Assembly (NCBI GenBank): GCA_947589735.1
Contig: CANQCR010000013.1
Location: 1 to 42,238, forward strand
Origin: an uncultured Bacilli bacterium
GTDB lineage: Bacteria; Bacillota_I; Bacilli_A; RF39; UBA660
Length of the DNA: 42,238 nt
Reading direction: 5' to 3'
The position numbers and the translations under genes are program-made. The notes below the pieces were generated by a model. It ran no database searches. It was given only the letters and a program-made list of their open reading frames with translations, and was not told the origin of the DNA. Position 1 is the first letter of the stretch, and each line of letters starts with the position of its first letter. Shown piece by piece: positions 16,621 through 24,574 of this stretch.

Positions 16621-17874
16621 TTATTTTTTATATACGCCAAACAAAGTGTTCTCATTAAAAGATAATTCACTTGTCTTAACAACTGTTTTAATACCGGTAT
16701 AATCGCTATACATTTTAATGGTATCACCATCTTTATAGAAAACATAATCTTCTTCAAAATCTATTTTATGGTAATCATCGGTATTAAATAATTTTCTTTT
16801 TAGTTTCTTCCATTGAACGAAACTTCGGTAAACATCGTATCCATCTTCTTTTTTCTCATAGAAATAATAAAATCCGGATAACTTATTACCTATTTTATCA
16901 AAAGATGCATAATTTGTATACGTTTCCTTTGACGTTTTAAATAGAATTCTATTGTTAGCCTTAACAGAAGTTATATAAGACCACTTACCATCATAATAAC
17001 TAATACCCCTGCTAGCACTTCCAATCGCTTTAATTTCCCCTTTATCTAAATCAATCTCATATTGTTTTTCATTATTTACATCATATACATAAGCTTTATG
17101 ATTAACAAAGCCTTGAATATAAGCATCAAAAGAAATATTATCGGGAGCTTTCAAGATTTTCTCTTTACCTGTAGTTAAATCAACAACGTAAAAAACCCGA
17201 AAATTCTGATTATCACTGTAGTCTGCAGTTATATAGTAGTTTTCATTAAAGGCACTTATCTCACGCTTATAGATATCTTCATCAAAGATATCAACGTTTT
17301 TAGTTGCGTCATTAAAGATAATAACAATGCCTTTTAAAGTTGATAAAGCAATAATATAGTCGTCAGGAATATTTTTAGGATAATAAGTTATTTTATTTTC
17401 TTCTTTAGCGTTTGTCTCATCATCTTTAAACATTTTAGGATCATATATCTTTTTATCCAACTTTGATATATAAGCATCTAAATCTTCATCAACACCGGCT
17501 ACCTTTTGATAATTTTCATAAACCCCATCTTTATAGCAGACGAAATCAACCTTAACATCATCCTTTAAAAGAGGAAGTAAGCATTGATATTCATCATCAT
17601 AATAGATGACATCATCAACAATGCGATTATTATTATCAAACTTATGATAAAACTGGTAATTGTATGTTATTCCATCTTTCGTTTTTATTTCTAAATAGTA
17701 GTTATCATGTTCATTTTGCTCATCCTTAGTATATATTTCCTTAACACTGTAATCATTTTTAACTGTGTAATTATTAGTATATCCTTTTGATAAAAAATGA
17801 ACACAACAAAAGGTGAGAATAAGAACGATGAGAATAACGAAAAAGAATCTTATATATCTTTTATAACTAACCAT
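16621..17874 (-). CDS. Membrane-anchored extracytoplasmic protein, possible beta-propeller
   Basis: About 417 residues from the ATG at 17874, which has GGTG just upstream; the longer frame adds 15 hydrophobic residues without a ribosome site. A short basic end (MVSYKRYIRFF) is followed by one membrane helix (VILIVLILTFCCVHFL). The rest is extracellular, rich in Tyr, Asp and Lys, and mostly short beta-strands of the form xYxYDxxxxKxxxID. Its repeated strand pattern suggests a propeller, but I could not count blades. No family recognised. The terminator at 17923-17946 belongs to the neighbouring upstream gene, so this gene has its own transcript. Confidence 0.6.
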   Translation of the reverse strand: MVSYKRYIRFFFVILIVLILTFCCVHFLSKGYTNNYTVKNDYSVKEIYTKDEQNEHDNYYLEIKTKDGITYNYQFYHKFDNNNRIVDDVIYYDDEYQCLLPLLKDDVKVDFVCYKDGVYENYQKVAGVDEDLDAYISKLDKKIYDPKMFKDDETNAKEENKITYYPKNIPDDYIIALSTLKGIVIIFNDATKNVDIFDEDIYKREISAFNENYYITADYSDNQNFRVFYVVDLTTGKEKILKAPDNISFDAYIQGFVNHKAYVYDVNNEKQYEIDLDKGEIKAIGSASRGISYYDGKWSYITSVKANNRILFKTSKETYTNYASFDKIGNKLSGFYYFYEKKEDGYDVYRSFVQWKKLKRKLFNTDDYHKIDFEEDYVFYKDGDTIKMYSDYTGIKTVVKTSELSFNENTLFGVYKK

Positions 17875-17922
17875 AAACACCACTAAATATATTATATAAG
17901 AAAATATATAAAGTTGCAATTA

Positions 17923-17946
17923 AAAAGGTATGAATACATACCTTTT
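17923..17946 (-). terminator. Terminator of the PH-domain/thioredoxin operon
   Basis: AAAAGGTATG (17923-17932) and CATACCTTTT (17937-17946) form a perfect 10-bp stem with a four-base loop, ending in T on the minus strand. Confidence 0.85.
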
Positions 17947-18409
17947 ACGCACCAAAATTACTTGTTTGATTATCTTGATTCATCTTAACATATCGCTTCT
18001 TTTGTTCCATGATGGTCTCTGTTATAGCGGTTTCAATTTCGGCAACAGCTCCCTTAGAAAGATTTGATAAAGTAATGATTTCTTTAATAGTATCAATAAC
18101 TACTTTACCCCAAATAATGCCTGTGGCAACCGTTAGGTCGTTAAACATATCTGGTGTAATAGAAATAAATAAGTAACCGAATAAAACTCTTTTTTGCGCT
18201 AAAAGAAGTCTTTTATTAGTTACAGCCACTACGTAGGTATTGAACATTTCTAAAGATGATAATCCTTTTTGGCCAACAAAGGCATATAAAACTTCTTCAC
18301 CCTCATTTAAATGTTTTTCAATAACTTTACTGTGAGCTTTAACCCGCCAACTAATGGTACCAGGATTCCTTTTTTTGAAGGCCATAACCTTTTCATAAAC
18401 GCTTTCCAT
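17945..18409 (-). CDS. Bacterial PH-domain protein, YokE-like
   Basis: 154 residues. The stretch LNEGEEVLYAFVGQKG, then VVAVTNKRLLLAQKRVLFGYLF and the later GIIWGKVVIDTIKE, match the bPH fold (YokE-like, bPH_3), in which the TNKRLL strand is the hallmark. A helical tail with Lys/Gln follows (IETAITETIMEQKKRY). Cytoplasmic, no membrane segment. Such domains are poorly characterised; binding to membranes or proteins is only inferred from the fold. The gene is nine bases from the multi-thioredoxin gene upstream and is the last of that operon. Confidence 0.7.
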   Translation of the reverse strand: MESVYEKVMAFKKRNPGTISWRVKAHSKVIEKHLNEGEEVLYAFVGQKGLSSLEMFNTYVVAVTNKRLLLAQKRVLFGYLFISITPDMFNDLTVATGIIWGKVVIDTIKEIITLSNLSKGAVAEIETAITETIMEQKKRYVKMNQDNQTSNFGA

Positions 18410-18418
18410 AATATCCTC

Positions 18419-19714
18419 CTATCTTATAATACCCAAGTCCTTAAGCTTTTCTTCTAATAAGCTTTTATCAATAAGACCAATCATATAATCAGTCATTTGA
18501 TTATTTTCAAATATAGCAAATAATGGTGTTGTTAATTTTTCCTCTTTAAGTCCTGCTAATTTTAAAAATTGTTCAACATTCAATAGATCATTTGTCGTAA
18601 TTTTATAATCATAAATAGTTAAATTGTTTTGCAAACCAATTTTACCAATAATTGGTTTAACACGATCACAATAATCACAATTATCAGTTTCAAATAAAAC
18701 CATTGTTTTGTTAGCCTCTAAAGCAATATTTTTTAACTGCGCAAAATTAATATTGGTAAAATTTTTAGCGCTATCCTCATCAATAAAACCATTTTCGGAG
18801 GCTATTTTATAATAATCTTCACGTGTATTAAAGCCCTCAACAATCTGTTTTATTTGCCCTTCATCAACAAAGATGATAAGATTATCTTTTTTTTCATTGT
18901 AATTTAGTCTATGAAAAATATTCATCTGCTGTGATAACGACAAGAGGTATCCAGTGATATAATCATATTTAATGGAATAATCATTACATAAACTTTTTAA
19001 CATTTCATTATGATTAATAGTATCAGGATTATCAATGGTTGTCAAATAAATAATAGCTGGATCCATCGATGTTATCATATCATTGAAACGATCAATATTG
19101 CCTTTCACATCGCCATCTTTTAATGGAATAACGACATTATTCCTTAGAAATGTTATAATTTCATCTTCGGTTTTACTTTGATAACCATTATAATAATTAA
19201 CGGTTTTCTTCTCATTTATAATAACAACAGTATCTTTAATACGTCTTAAAGATAACTCTTTTCTAATTTCATTTTTCTTTAAAACCGTAAGTTTTTTCGT
19301 GTTAACATATAAATATCTAACGTCATATTTGCTTAAACATTCTTCAAGATAATCATTCGCTTTCGTATCAGTTCCAAAATAGATAACACCAATTTGATTA
19401 TCGTTAACGAAAGCATTATATTGCTTATAAATATCTTTAGAAAAATAGCCTTTTAGTAATCCATAAATTAAAGAGGCAATAATAAGGCAAGTAAAGAAGA
19501 CGAGGACAATCATAATATTTCTAATTTGCCTTTGAGCATGTAAGAAAACAGCAACACTATTATCCGGTTTAATTTCTACAATATCAATGGCACGATTTTT
19601 ATGATTATATTTTTTTTGTAATTCGATATTTTTTTCAATGCTAAGTGGAGAACCACAATTTTCACAGATAATATCATACTCACTATTATCATAACCACAT
19701 TTATCGCACCGCAT
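18419..19714 (-). CDS. Zinc-ribbon, single-TM protein with thioredoxin-like domains
   Basis: 431 residues from the ATG at 19714, which has GAGGGTG upstream (a longer frame lacks a ribosome site). Residues 1-22 are a zinc ribbon (Cys 3, 6, 17 and 20). One membrane helix covers about 66-88. Outside it lie two thioredoxin-like segments without CxxC (around 105-200 and 215-315) and a final one with the active-site motif CDYC at 346-349 (NKTMVLFETDNCDYC). The ribbon should be cytoplasmic and the redox domain outside. Third of three neighbouring genes of this design. Partner proteins that would reoxidise or reduce it (DsbB, CcdA or VKOR) are not in view. Confidence 0.75.
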   Translation of the reverse strand: MRCDKCGYDNSEYDIICENCGSPLSIEKNIELQKKYNHKNRAIDIVEIKPDNSVAVFLHAQRQIRNIMIVLVFFTCLIIASLIYGLLKGYFSKDIYKQYNAFVNDNQIGVIYFGTDTKANDYLEECLSKYDVRYLYVNTKKLTVLKKNEIRKELSLRRIKDTVVIINEKKTVNYYNGYQSKTEDEIITFLRNNVVIPLKDGDVKGNIDRFNDMITSMDPAIIYLTTIDNPDTINHNEMLKSLCNDYSIKYDYITGYLLSLSQQMNIFHRLNYNEKKDNLIIFVDEGQIKQIVEGFNTREDYYKIASENGFIDEDSAKNFTNINFAQLKNIALEANKTMVLFETDNCDYCDRVKPIIGKIGLQNNLTIYDYKITTNDLLNVEQFLKLAGLKEEKLTTPLFAIFENNQMTDYMIGLIDKSLLEEKLKDLGIIR

Positions 19715-19724
19715 ATATTCACCC

Positions 19725-20582
19725 TCAATATTTAATAAACTCTTGCTCTTTAAAATAGTTAATATATTCTTCGAGACTCTTAGCCCCTTCAACATAATCA
19801 GCTATTTTGCCATCTCTAACAATAAATAAAGTTGGCATTTCAAATACACCTTCCGTAATTAAAGCTTCGTTATCATAGCCTAATTTTGGTAAGTTAGCAA
19901 TAAAATCTTCAGCTTCATCCCGTGTAAAATCATTAACATCAAGATAATTAACAGTAAGTTTATACCCTTTCGCAATATTACTTAAAAGTTGTTTGCTAGC
20001 TGAACAATATGGACAAGAGATCTGACCAATGACAACAATGCTATCCTCATCAGCATCAAAAATTTTAACATAATCGTCATAATTGATAAAAGTTAGATTT
20101 TCGGTTGGTTTATAGGTTGAACCTTCTTCCAACATACCAGCATCAATTAAGAAAGTAATTAATTTATTGCTACCAACAAACTTTTGATTTATCGCAACAA
20201 GATTACCTTTTTGAGTTATGGCTAAAACTGGTACATTCCCATCTATTCCTAGTTTATCTTCAATCTCTTTTTTTTCTTTTTTACTAGCCTTATGGGCATC
20301 AATCAATACATAATTAAGTTTATAATCTCTTACGATTTGCCTTACATACTCTAATTCTAAAACATCTTCTTCATCATTACTAGTACTATCATAGTAGTAA
20401 ATAAGACTCATATCTTCACTGCTATAATATTTATTAAATTCACTGTCATCTGATTTTCCAAATTTTTTAATTCCAAAGTATAAAAGTAAAATAAGCAAAA
20501 TGCTAGCTAAAGCAAAGCCAGCAAATTGCCATATATGCTTCTTTTTAGTTGTAACATTTTGCTTATTATTTTTTGTTGCCAT
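19725..20582 (-). CDS. Membrane-anchored double thioredoxin-like protein
   Basis: 285 residues. A Lys/Thr/Asn N-terminus (MATKNNKQNVTTKKK) is followed by a membrane helix at about 17-38, so the rest is outside. The first thioredoxin-like domain (about 58-150) has no CxxC, but keeps the NVPVLAI turn that corresponds to the cis-Pro loop. The second (about 162-285) carries CPYC at 190-193 and the FEMPTLFIV cis-Pro turn. A catalytic and a non-catalytic domain in one chain resembles PDI-like oxidoreductases. The ATG is two bases from the stop of the upstream relative and the start MATK is shared. Middle gene of the chain. Confidence 0.78.
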   Translation of the reverse strand: MATKNNKQNVTTKKKHIWQFAGFALASILLILLLYFGIKKFGKSDDSEFNKYYSSEDMSLIYYYDSTSNDEEDVLELEYVRQIVRDYKLNYVLIDAHKASKKEKKEIEDKLGIDGNVPVLAITQKGNLVAINQKFVGSNKLITFLIDAGMLEEGSTYKPTENLTFINYDDYVKIFDADEDSIVVIGQISCPYCSASKQLLSNIAKGYKLTVNYLDVNDFTRDEAEDFIANLPKLGYDNEALITEGVFEMPTLFIVRDGKIADYVEGAKSLEEYINYFKEQEFIKY

Positions 20583-20584
20583 AA

Positions 20585-21622
20585 TTATTTAGAAAATCCG
20601 TATTTCTTTAGTAATTTAGTATAATCAGATTCTTCGACAGTATCACCAGATGAAGATGATTTCTCTAAGATATAATCAACAATTTCATTATCTTTGATAA
20701 CTAATAAAAGAGGTACACTAAGAGATTCATCTTTAACATATGATTCTTCATCATAGCCTAATTTCTTTAAGTCCGTATCAATAAGTGAGTTTATCTCATC
20801 CTCATCTAAGTAAGTTGCCGATAAATAATTAACAACAAAATTATCTTCTGTAGCTAATTCATTTAACAAAGATCTAACTTCAATACAGCTATCACAAGCT
20901 ATCGTATCTAAAAGAACCAAGTTAGCTTCCTTACGTTCAGCCAAGCTTTTAAACTCATCATAATTGATATCAATTAATTTAGTTTCTTCTTTATAAACAG
21001 CATCTTCTGGAAGAGCACCATTCTTACTTAAGAATTCAACATATGGTTTTCCGTCTAAATAACCATTTTGCCGATCAACAATCGTGTTATCTTTAACAAC
21101 AACCGTTGTTGGCGTTGAACCTTCAATACCTAAAGCCGTCATAATTTCTGATAATTCACTTTTTGTTAACTTACTTGCATCTAATTCAAAATATTTCATA
21201 TCATAGTCTTTGACAATATTTTGGAAAATTGGCTTTTCCATTGCGCAATAGCCACAAGTTGAACTTGCAAAGTAGATAACATTCGTTTCTTTAGAATCAA
21301 TAGCCGCATAGAAGTCTTTTAGCGTATCCGTACTTAAATCACGTTCAGATTTTTTTACACCAACTTCATGATCATCACTACTATATGTATTAGCACTATC
21401 AGCTTTTCTTTTATCAAAATCACCTAAAATAGCAAAGGCGATAATAGCAGCTAATAAAACAATAGAAGCAACACCCACGATGATATAACGTGTCTTATCA
21501 CTCATTTTTCTTTTAATAGGATTTGCCTCAACCGTTTTTGTAGTTTCAACCGTTTCTTCTACTTTTGGAGTACTTTTAGAAGCTTTGGTTGTTTCTTTCT
21601 TAGTTTCTTTTTTTGTTGCCAT
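20585..21622 (-). CDS. Membrane-anchored double thioredoxin-like protein
   Basis: 345 residues. A long cytoplasmic tail rich in Lys, Thr and Glu is followed by a membrane helix (about 46-66, YIIVGVASIVLLAAIIAF). The first external thioredoxin domain has CGYC at 123-126 and a STPTTVVV cis-Pro loop. The second has CDSC at 243-246 and SVPLLLVI. Both are therefore potentially active, unlike in the downstream relatives. First gene of the operon, with AGGTAGGG before the ATG and a TATAAT-type promoter at 21676-21681. Probably works in extracytoplasmic disulfide exchange. Confidence 0.8.
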   Translation of the reverse strand: MATKKETKKETTKASKSTPKVEETVETTKTVEANPIKRKMSDKTRYIIVGVASIVLLAAIIAFAILGDFDKRKADSANTYSSDDHEVGVKKSERDLSTDTLKDFYAAIDSKETNVIYFASSTCGYCAMEKPIFQNIVKDYDMKYFELDASKLTKSELSEIMTALGIEGSTPTTVVVKDNTIVDRQNGYLDGKPYVEFLSKNGALPEDAVYKEETKLIDINYDEFKSLAERKEANLVLLDTIACDSCIEVRSLLNELATEDNFVVNYLSATYLDEDEINSLIDTDLKKLGYDEESYVKDESLSVPLLLVIKDNEIVDYILEKSSSSGDTVEESDYTKLLKKYGFSK

Positions 21623-21675
21623 AAAAATCCCTACCTTTCGTTATAATGTTTTGCCTTTTATGGTTAACTAAATAT

Positions 21676-21681
21676 ATTATA
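21676..21681 (-). promoter_or_regulatory. -10 box of the thioredoxin operon promoter
   Basis: TATAAT on the minus strand, about 55 bases before the first gene. No convincing -35 box is seen at 17 bases. Confidence 0.45.
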
Positions 21682-21725
21682 TCATATTTATAGGCTTGAT
21701 TTCTATTTTTTCATAAAAATCCTTA

Positions 21726-22133
21726 TTATTTTATCAGTTCTTTTTGAAGACAATATGGGATAACCTCATTTTTTAAAGTATTAGATAAAATATCTGTGCC
21801 ATAATCGGAATTATACCATAAGAATTTTTCAATTTCATCGGATGTTTGAAGATTACCTAAAAGTTTTCCTTCATATTTAAAAACGTAAAAATGAATAGGT
21901 GTAATACCATCACTTGTAGCAATTTCATCAAACTCCATCACAAGCGTAAGTTTATCTTCATCAAATATAGCTTCACTACCCAATTCTTCATGACATTCCC
22001 GAATAGCTGCATCTTTAGGAGTTTCCCCATCTTCAACGCTACCACCAATCATCTGATAAGTTGACCGTTTACGAGGTTTATCGATTAATAAACTATTATT
22101 ATCAAAAAACATTGTTCCAACCACTTTTTTCAT
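21726..22133 (-). CDS. NUDIX hydrolase
   Basis: 135 residues with a complete NUDIX box: GGSVEDGETPKDAAIREC followed by HEELG fits Gx5Ex7REUxEExGU. It hydrolyses a nucleoside diphosphate linked to another group; the substrate cannot be told. It follows tsaC by nine bases and is probably in the same operon, which might suggest nucleotide clean-up alongside tRNA modification. No membrane segment. Confidence 0.88.
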   Translation of the reverse strand: MKKVVGTMFFDNNSLLIDKPRKRSTYQMIGGSVEDGETPKDAAIRECHEELGSEAIFDEDKLTLVMEFDEIATSDGITPIHFYVFKYEGKLLGNLQTSDEIEKFLWYNSDYGTDILSNTLKNEVIPYCLQKELIK

Positions 22134-22142
22134 TATTTTCTC

Positions 22143-22763
22143 CTAATCATTAATAACGCGAAGGATATCTTCTTCACTAATGGTTCCCTCACGTAATATT
22201 TTAGGAACACCATCAACAACTTTTACAACAGTTGATGCGACACCAGAAAAAGGTTCATCGTCATCTAAGTAAAAACTGACTGATGAGCCAAAATCATTCA
22301 TAATTTCATCCATATTTATTCCAACTTTATGATCGGCAATATTAGCGCTTGAGGTAGCTAAAGGTACTCCTGCTTTTTCAACTAATTTTAAAGCAAGCTT
22401 ACCACTTGGCATTCTAACCCCAATCGTTTTTGTACCGGCCGTAACAATATCAGGTACAAGATCATTTTGCTTTAAGATAATCGTAAGTGAACCAGGAAAA
22501 AAAGCATCCATAATCTTCTTTTCAACATCTGTAATATCTTTGGCAACCATTTTAACCATATCATAATTAGATACTAAAACACTTGTTGGTTTGGTTGCTT
22601 CTCTTTGTTTAGCCTTATATAGTCGGCGTATAGCTTCTTCATCAAGAGCATTCACACCAATGCCATAGACGGTTTCTGTTTTAAAAACAACAACCTCACC
22701 CTCTTGTAACTTCTTGGCTGGTTCATCTAAAAGATAATCATCATTTATTTTTAAATAATTCAT
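22143..22763 (-). CDS. tsaC: L-threonylcarbamoyladenylate synthase
   Basis: 206 residues, a YrdC/Sua5 domain only. Recognisable blocks are VVFKTETVYGIGVNALDE, KPTSVLVSN, FFPGSLTIILK and GVPLATSSANI. It makes threonylcarbamoyl-AMP from threonine, bicarbonate and ATP for the t6A37 modification of ANN-decoding tRNAs. The Sua5 C-terminal domain is missing, so it belongs to the short TsaC form. AAGGAG before the ATG. Head-to-head with metK, with about 220 bases of shared upstream sequence. Confidence 0.92.
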   Translation of the reverse strand: MNYLKINDDYLLDEPAKKLQEGEVVVFKTETVYGIGVNALDEEAIRRLYKAKQREATKPTSVLVSNYDMVKMVAKDITDVEKKIMDAFFPGSLTIILKQNDLVPDIVTAGTKTIGVRMPSGKLALKLVEKAGVPLATSSANIADHKVGINMDEIMNDFGSSVSFYLDDDEPFSGVASTVVKVVDGVPKILREGTISEEDILRVIND

Positions 22764-22807
22764 ATAACGCTCCTTTTACCTCTATATTATATCAAATATT
22801 TTCATCA

Positions 22808-22836
22808 TTGACATTACCAATAAATGACGTTATAAT
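22808..22836 (+). promoter_or_regulatory. Consensus sigma-A promoter of metK
   Basis: TTGACA (22808-22813) and TATAAT (22831-22836) with a 17-base spacer. Transcription should start just before the riboswitch. Confidence 0.92.
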
Positions 22837-22845
22837 TATTTTAAC

Positions 22846-22929
22846 ATCTTATAAAGAGTGATGGAGGGACTAGCCCAACGAAATCACACCAACCTATTAA
22901 ATTAGGTGGTAAAGCTAGAACGATAAGAT
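22846..22929 (+). promoter_or_regulatory. SAM-I-clan (S-box-like) riboswitch, compact form
   Basis: P1 pairs ATCTTAT (22846-22852) with ATAAGAT (22923-22929). P2 has GTGAT (22858-22862) with ATCAC (22883-22887), capped by GGG/CCC around CTAG (22870-22873). P3 spans 22888-22910. The AGGGACTAGCCC and CGAAATC blocks match S-box cores, and CTAG (22915-22918) is the expected pseudoknot partner of the P2 loop. I see no P4 hairpin before P1. It precedes metK, the classical target. Confidence 0.85.
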
Positions 22930-22964
22930 AACTTTAAGCTCAAGTTATCTTGGGTGTTTTTTTA
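22925..22964 (+). terminator. Expression-platform terminator of the metK riboswitch
   Basis: AAGATAACTT (22925-22934) pairs with AAGTTATCTT (22942-22951) around a seven-base loop, followed by GGGTG and a T run. Five bases of its left arm also form the right arm of riboswitch P1. Confidence 0.85.
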
Positions 22965-22986
22965 TGAGATGCGAAAGGAGAATTAT

Positions 22987-24009
22987 ATGAAATTTTATAC
23001 TAACGAAATTGTCTTTCGCGGTCATCCCGATAAAGTATGTGATCAAATTAGTGATGCCATTTTAGATGAATGCTTAAGGCAAGATAAAATGAGCCGTTGT
23101 GGCATTGAAGTTATGGGAGGAAAAAGTAAAATATTTATTACCGGTGAGGTTACAACCAAAGCGAAAATTGACATTAAAGCAATCACTAAAAGAGTTTTAG
23201 AAGATGTTGGTTACCGAACTGATTACGAAATCATTGATAATTTAGGTGTTCAAAGTTCTGATATCGCTTTAGGGACAAATGATGATGTCGGTGGAGCTGG
23301 CGATAACGGAATGATGTTTGGCTATGCGACTAAAGAAACACCAAATATGCTTCCTAAAGCAATGGTTATCTTACAAAAATTTAGTCAAGCCTATGATGAA
23401 TTAAGGAAAAAAGATAACCGTTTTTTACCTGATGGTAAAGCTGAAATAACGGGGTTATATGAACAAGATAAATTAATCAAAATTAAGTATTTTACTATTT
23501 GCTACCAAAATACCGAAGAAAATCGTGAACTAACTGATGCTATCTTAAAAGATATAGCTAACAAAATATGCCAAGAATATAATATGACAGTTGATGAATA
23601 TCTTATTAACCCAACTGGTCGCTTCAAAATTGGTGGCTTTGATGGCGATGCTGGACTTACTGGTCGCAAGATTGTCGTTGATACATATCAATCATTCGCA
23701 CCCGTTGGTGGTGGAGCATTCTCTGGTAAAGATCCTACAAAAGTTGACCGTTCAGGTGCCTATAAAGCCAGAGAGTTAGCTAAAAGAATTGTGAAAGAAA
23801 ATGATGATATCAATTGGTGTGAAATTCAACTAGCCTATGTGATAGGTAAAACTAAACCCGTTTCAATTTTTATTAAGACTGATAATGGTGAAATAGAAGC
23901 TGATGCTAAAATGTATGAAGAATGCAAGCTTGTAAATATTATTAACGACTTGAATCTTAGAAACATTTCCTACGAAGAAAAAGCTCGCTTTGGTCATTTT
24001 ACAAATTAA
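22987..24009 (+). CDS. metK: S-adenosylmethionine synthase (short form)
   Basis: 340 residues, shorter than the common 380-400. Family stretches are GHPDKVCDQISDAILDE, GAGDNGMMFGYATKE, GRFKIGGFDGDAGLTGRKI and GGGAFSGKDPTKVDRSGA, plus the FGHFTN end. It makes SAM from methionine and ATP, so it is both the product and the supposed target of the leader riboswitch. The start is the ATG at 22987, after AAAGGAG; a longer in-frame extension upstream lies in the leader. The shortening is in loop regions, and the binding motifs are intact. A bidirectional terminator follows. Confidence 0.95.
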   Translation: MKFYTNEIVFRGHPDKVCDQISDAILDECLRQDKMSRCGIEVMGGKSKIFITGEVTTKAKIDIKAITKRVLEDVGYRTDYEIIDNLGVQSSDIALGTNDDVGGAGDNGMMFGYATKETPNMLPKAMVILQKFSQAYDELRKKDNRFLPDGKAEITGLYEQDKLIKIKYFTICYQNTEENRELTDAILKDIANKICQEYNMTVDEYLINPTGRFKIGGFDGDAGLTGRKIVVDTYQSFAPVGGGAFSGKDPTKVDRSGAYKARELAKRIVKENDDINWCEIQLAYVIGKTKPVSIFIKTDNGEIEADAKMYEECKLVNIINDLNLRNISYEEKARFGHFTN

Positions 24010-24032
24010 AAAGACTGCTTAGGCAGTCTTAA
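24009..24032. terminator. Bidirectional terminator between metK and the 24029-24430 gene
   Basis: AAGACTGC and GCAGTCTT (24011-24030) form a perfect stem with a four-base loop, T or A runs on both sides, between convergent genes. Confidence 0.85.
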
Positions 24033-24430
24033 ATTTTATAATAGCGAGGCCAAGGATCTTTATTTTTAGGTACTTCTAACTGATCTGACAATTCCTTAGG
24101 AACTTTTTTAAGTGGCATATCAGATTTAAAAACACGACCCTTATCCATATCATAACTGAAGATACCAAAGTTGCCATCCTTGCGAGAAAAGGTTGGTCCA
24201 AAATGATCTAATTCACCGATAAGCCCACCGCTCCATTCACACACTAAATTACCTTTGTCATCTAAAGCATATACTTCAACAAACTCAGTAGCTACATCAC
24301 TAGGATATTTACCTTCAAGGGTGCTATAACGGTCAACTTTCCAAACATAATGTCCATCTTGATTAAACTGATAAACAGTGTTTTTAGGCATATTATAAAC
24401 GTCTAACTGAACTTCTTTTGTGGCTGGCAT
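24029..24430 (-). CDS. Hypothetical protein
   Basis: 133 residues from the ATG at 24430, which has GGAGAGTG upstream; a start five codons earlier is unsupported. No membrane segment. The protein is rich in Tyr, Trp and Asp, and begins with a strand-like stretch (YQFNQDGHYVWKVDR). I do not recognise a family. It is convergent with metK and shares its terminator. Confidence 0.6.
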   Translation of the reverse strand: MPATKEVQLDVYNMPKNTVYQFNQDGHYVWKVDRYSTLEGKYPSDVATEFVEVYALDDKGNLVCEWSGGLIGELDHFGPTFSRKDGNFGIFSYDMDKGRVFKSDMPLKKVPKELSDQLEVPKNKDPWPRYYKI

Positions 24431-24532
24431 TTTATCACTCTCCATTTGCAGTAATTATACCATATATCTTGATGATTGTTAATCTAAGTTGATAACTTTA
24501 AGACTTGAAGTGTAAAGTAATTACTATTTTTA

Positions 24533-24541
24533 TGTTATAAT
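24533..24541 (+). promoter_or_regulatory. Extended -10 promoter
   Basis: TGTTATAAT at 24533-24541, about 34 bases before the membrane-protein gene. No good -35 box, which the TGn extension can offset. Confidence 0.5.
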
Positions 24542-24574
24542 CAGTATAGTTAGTTTTATATGTGAGGGATATTT

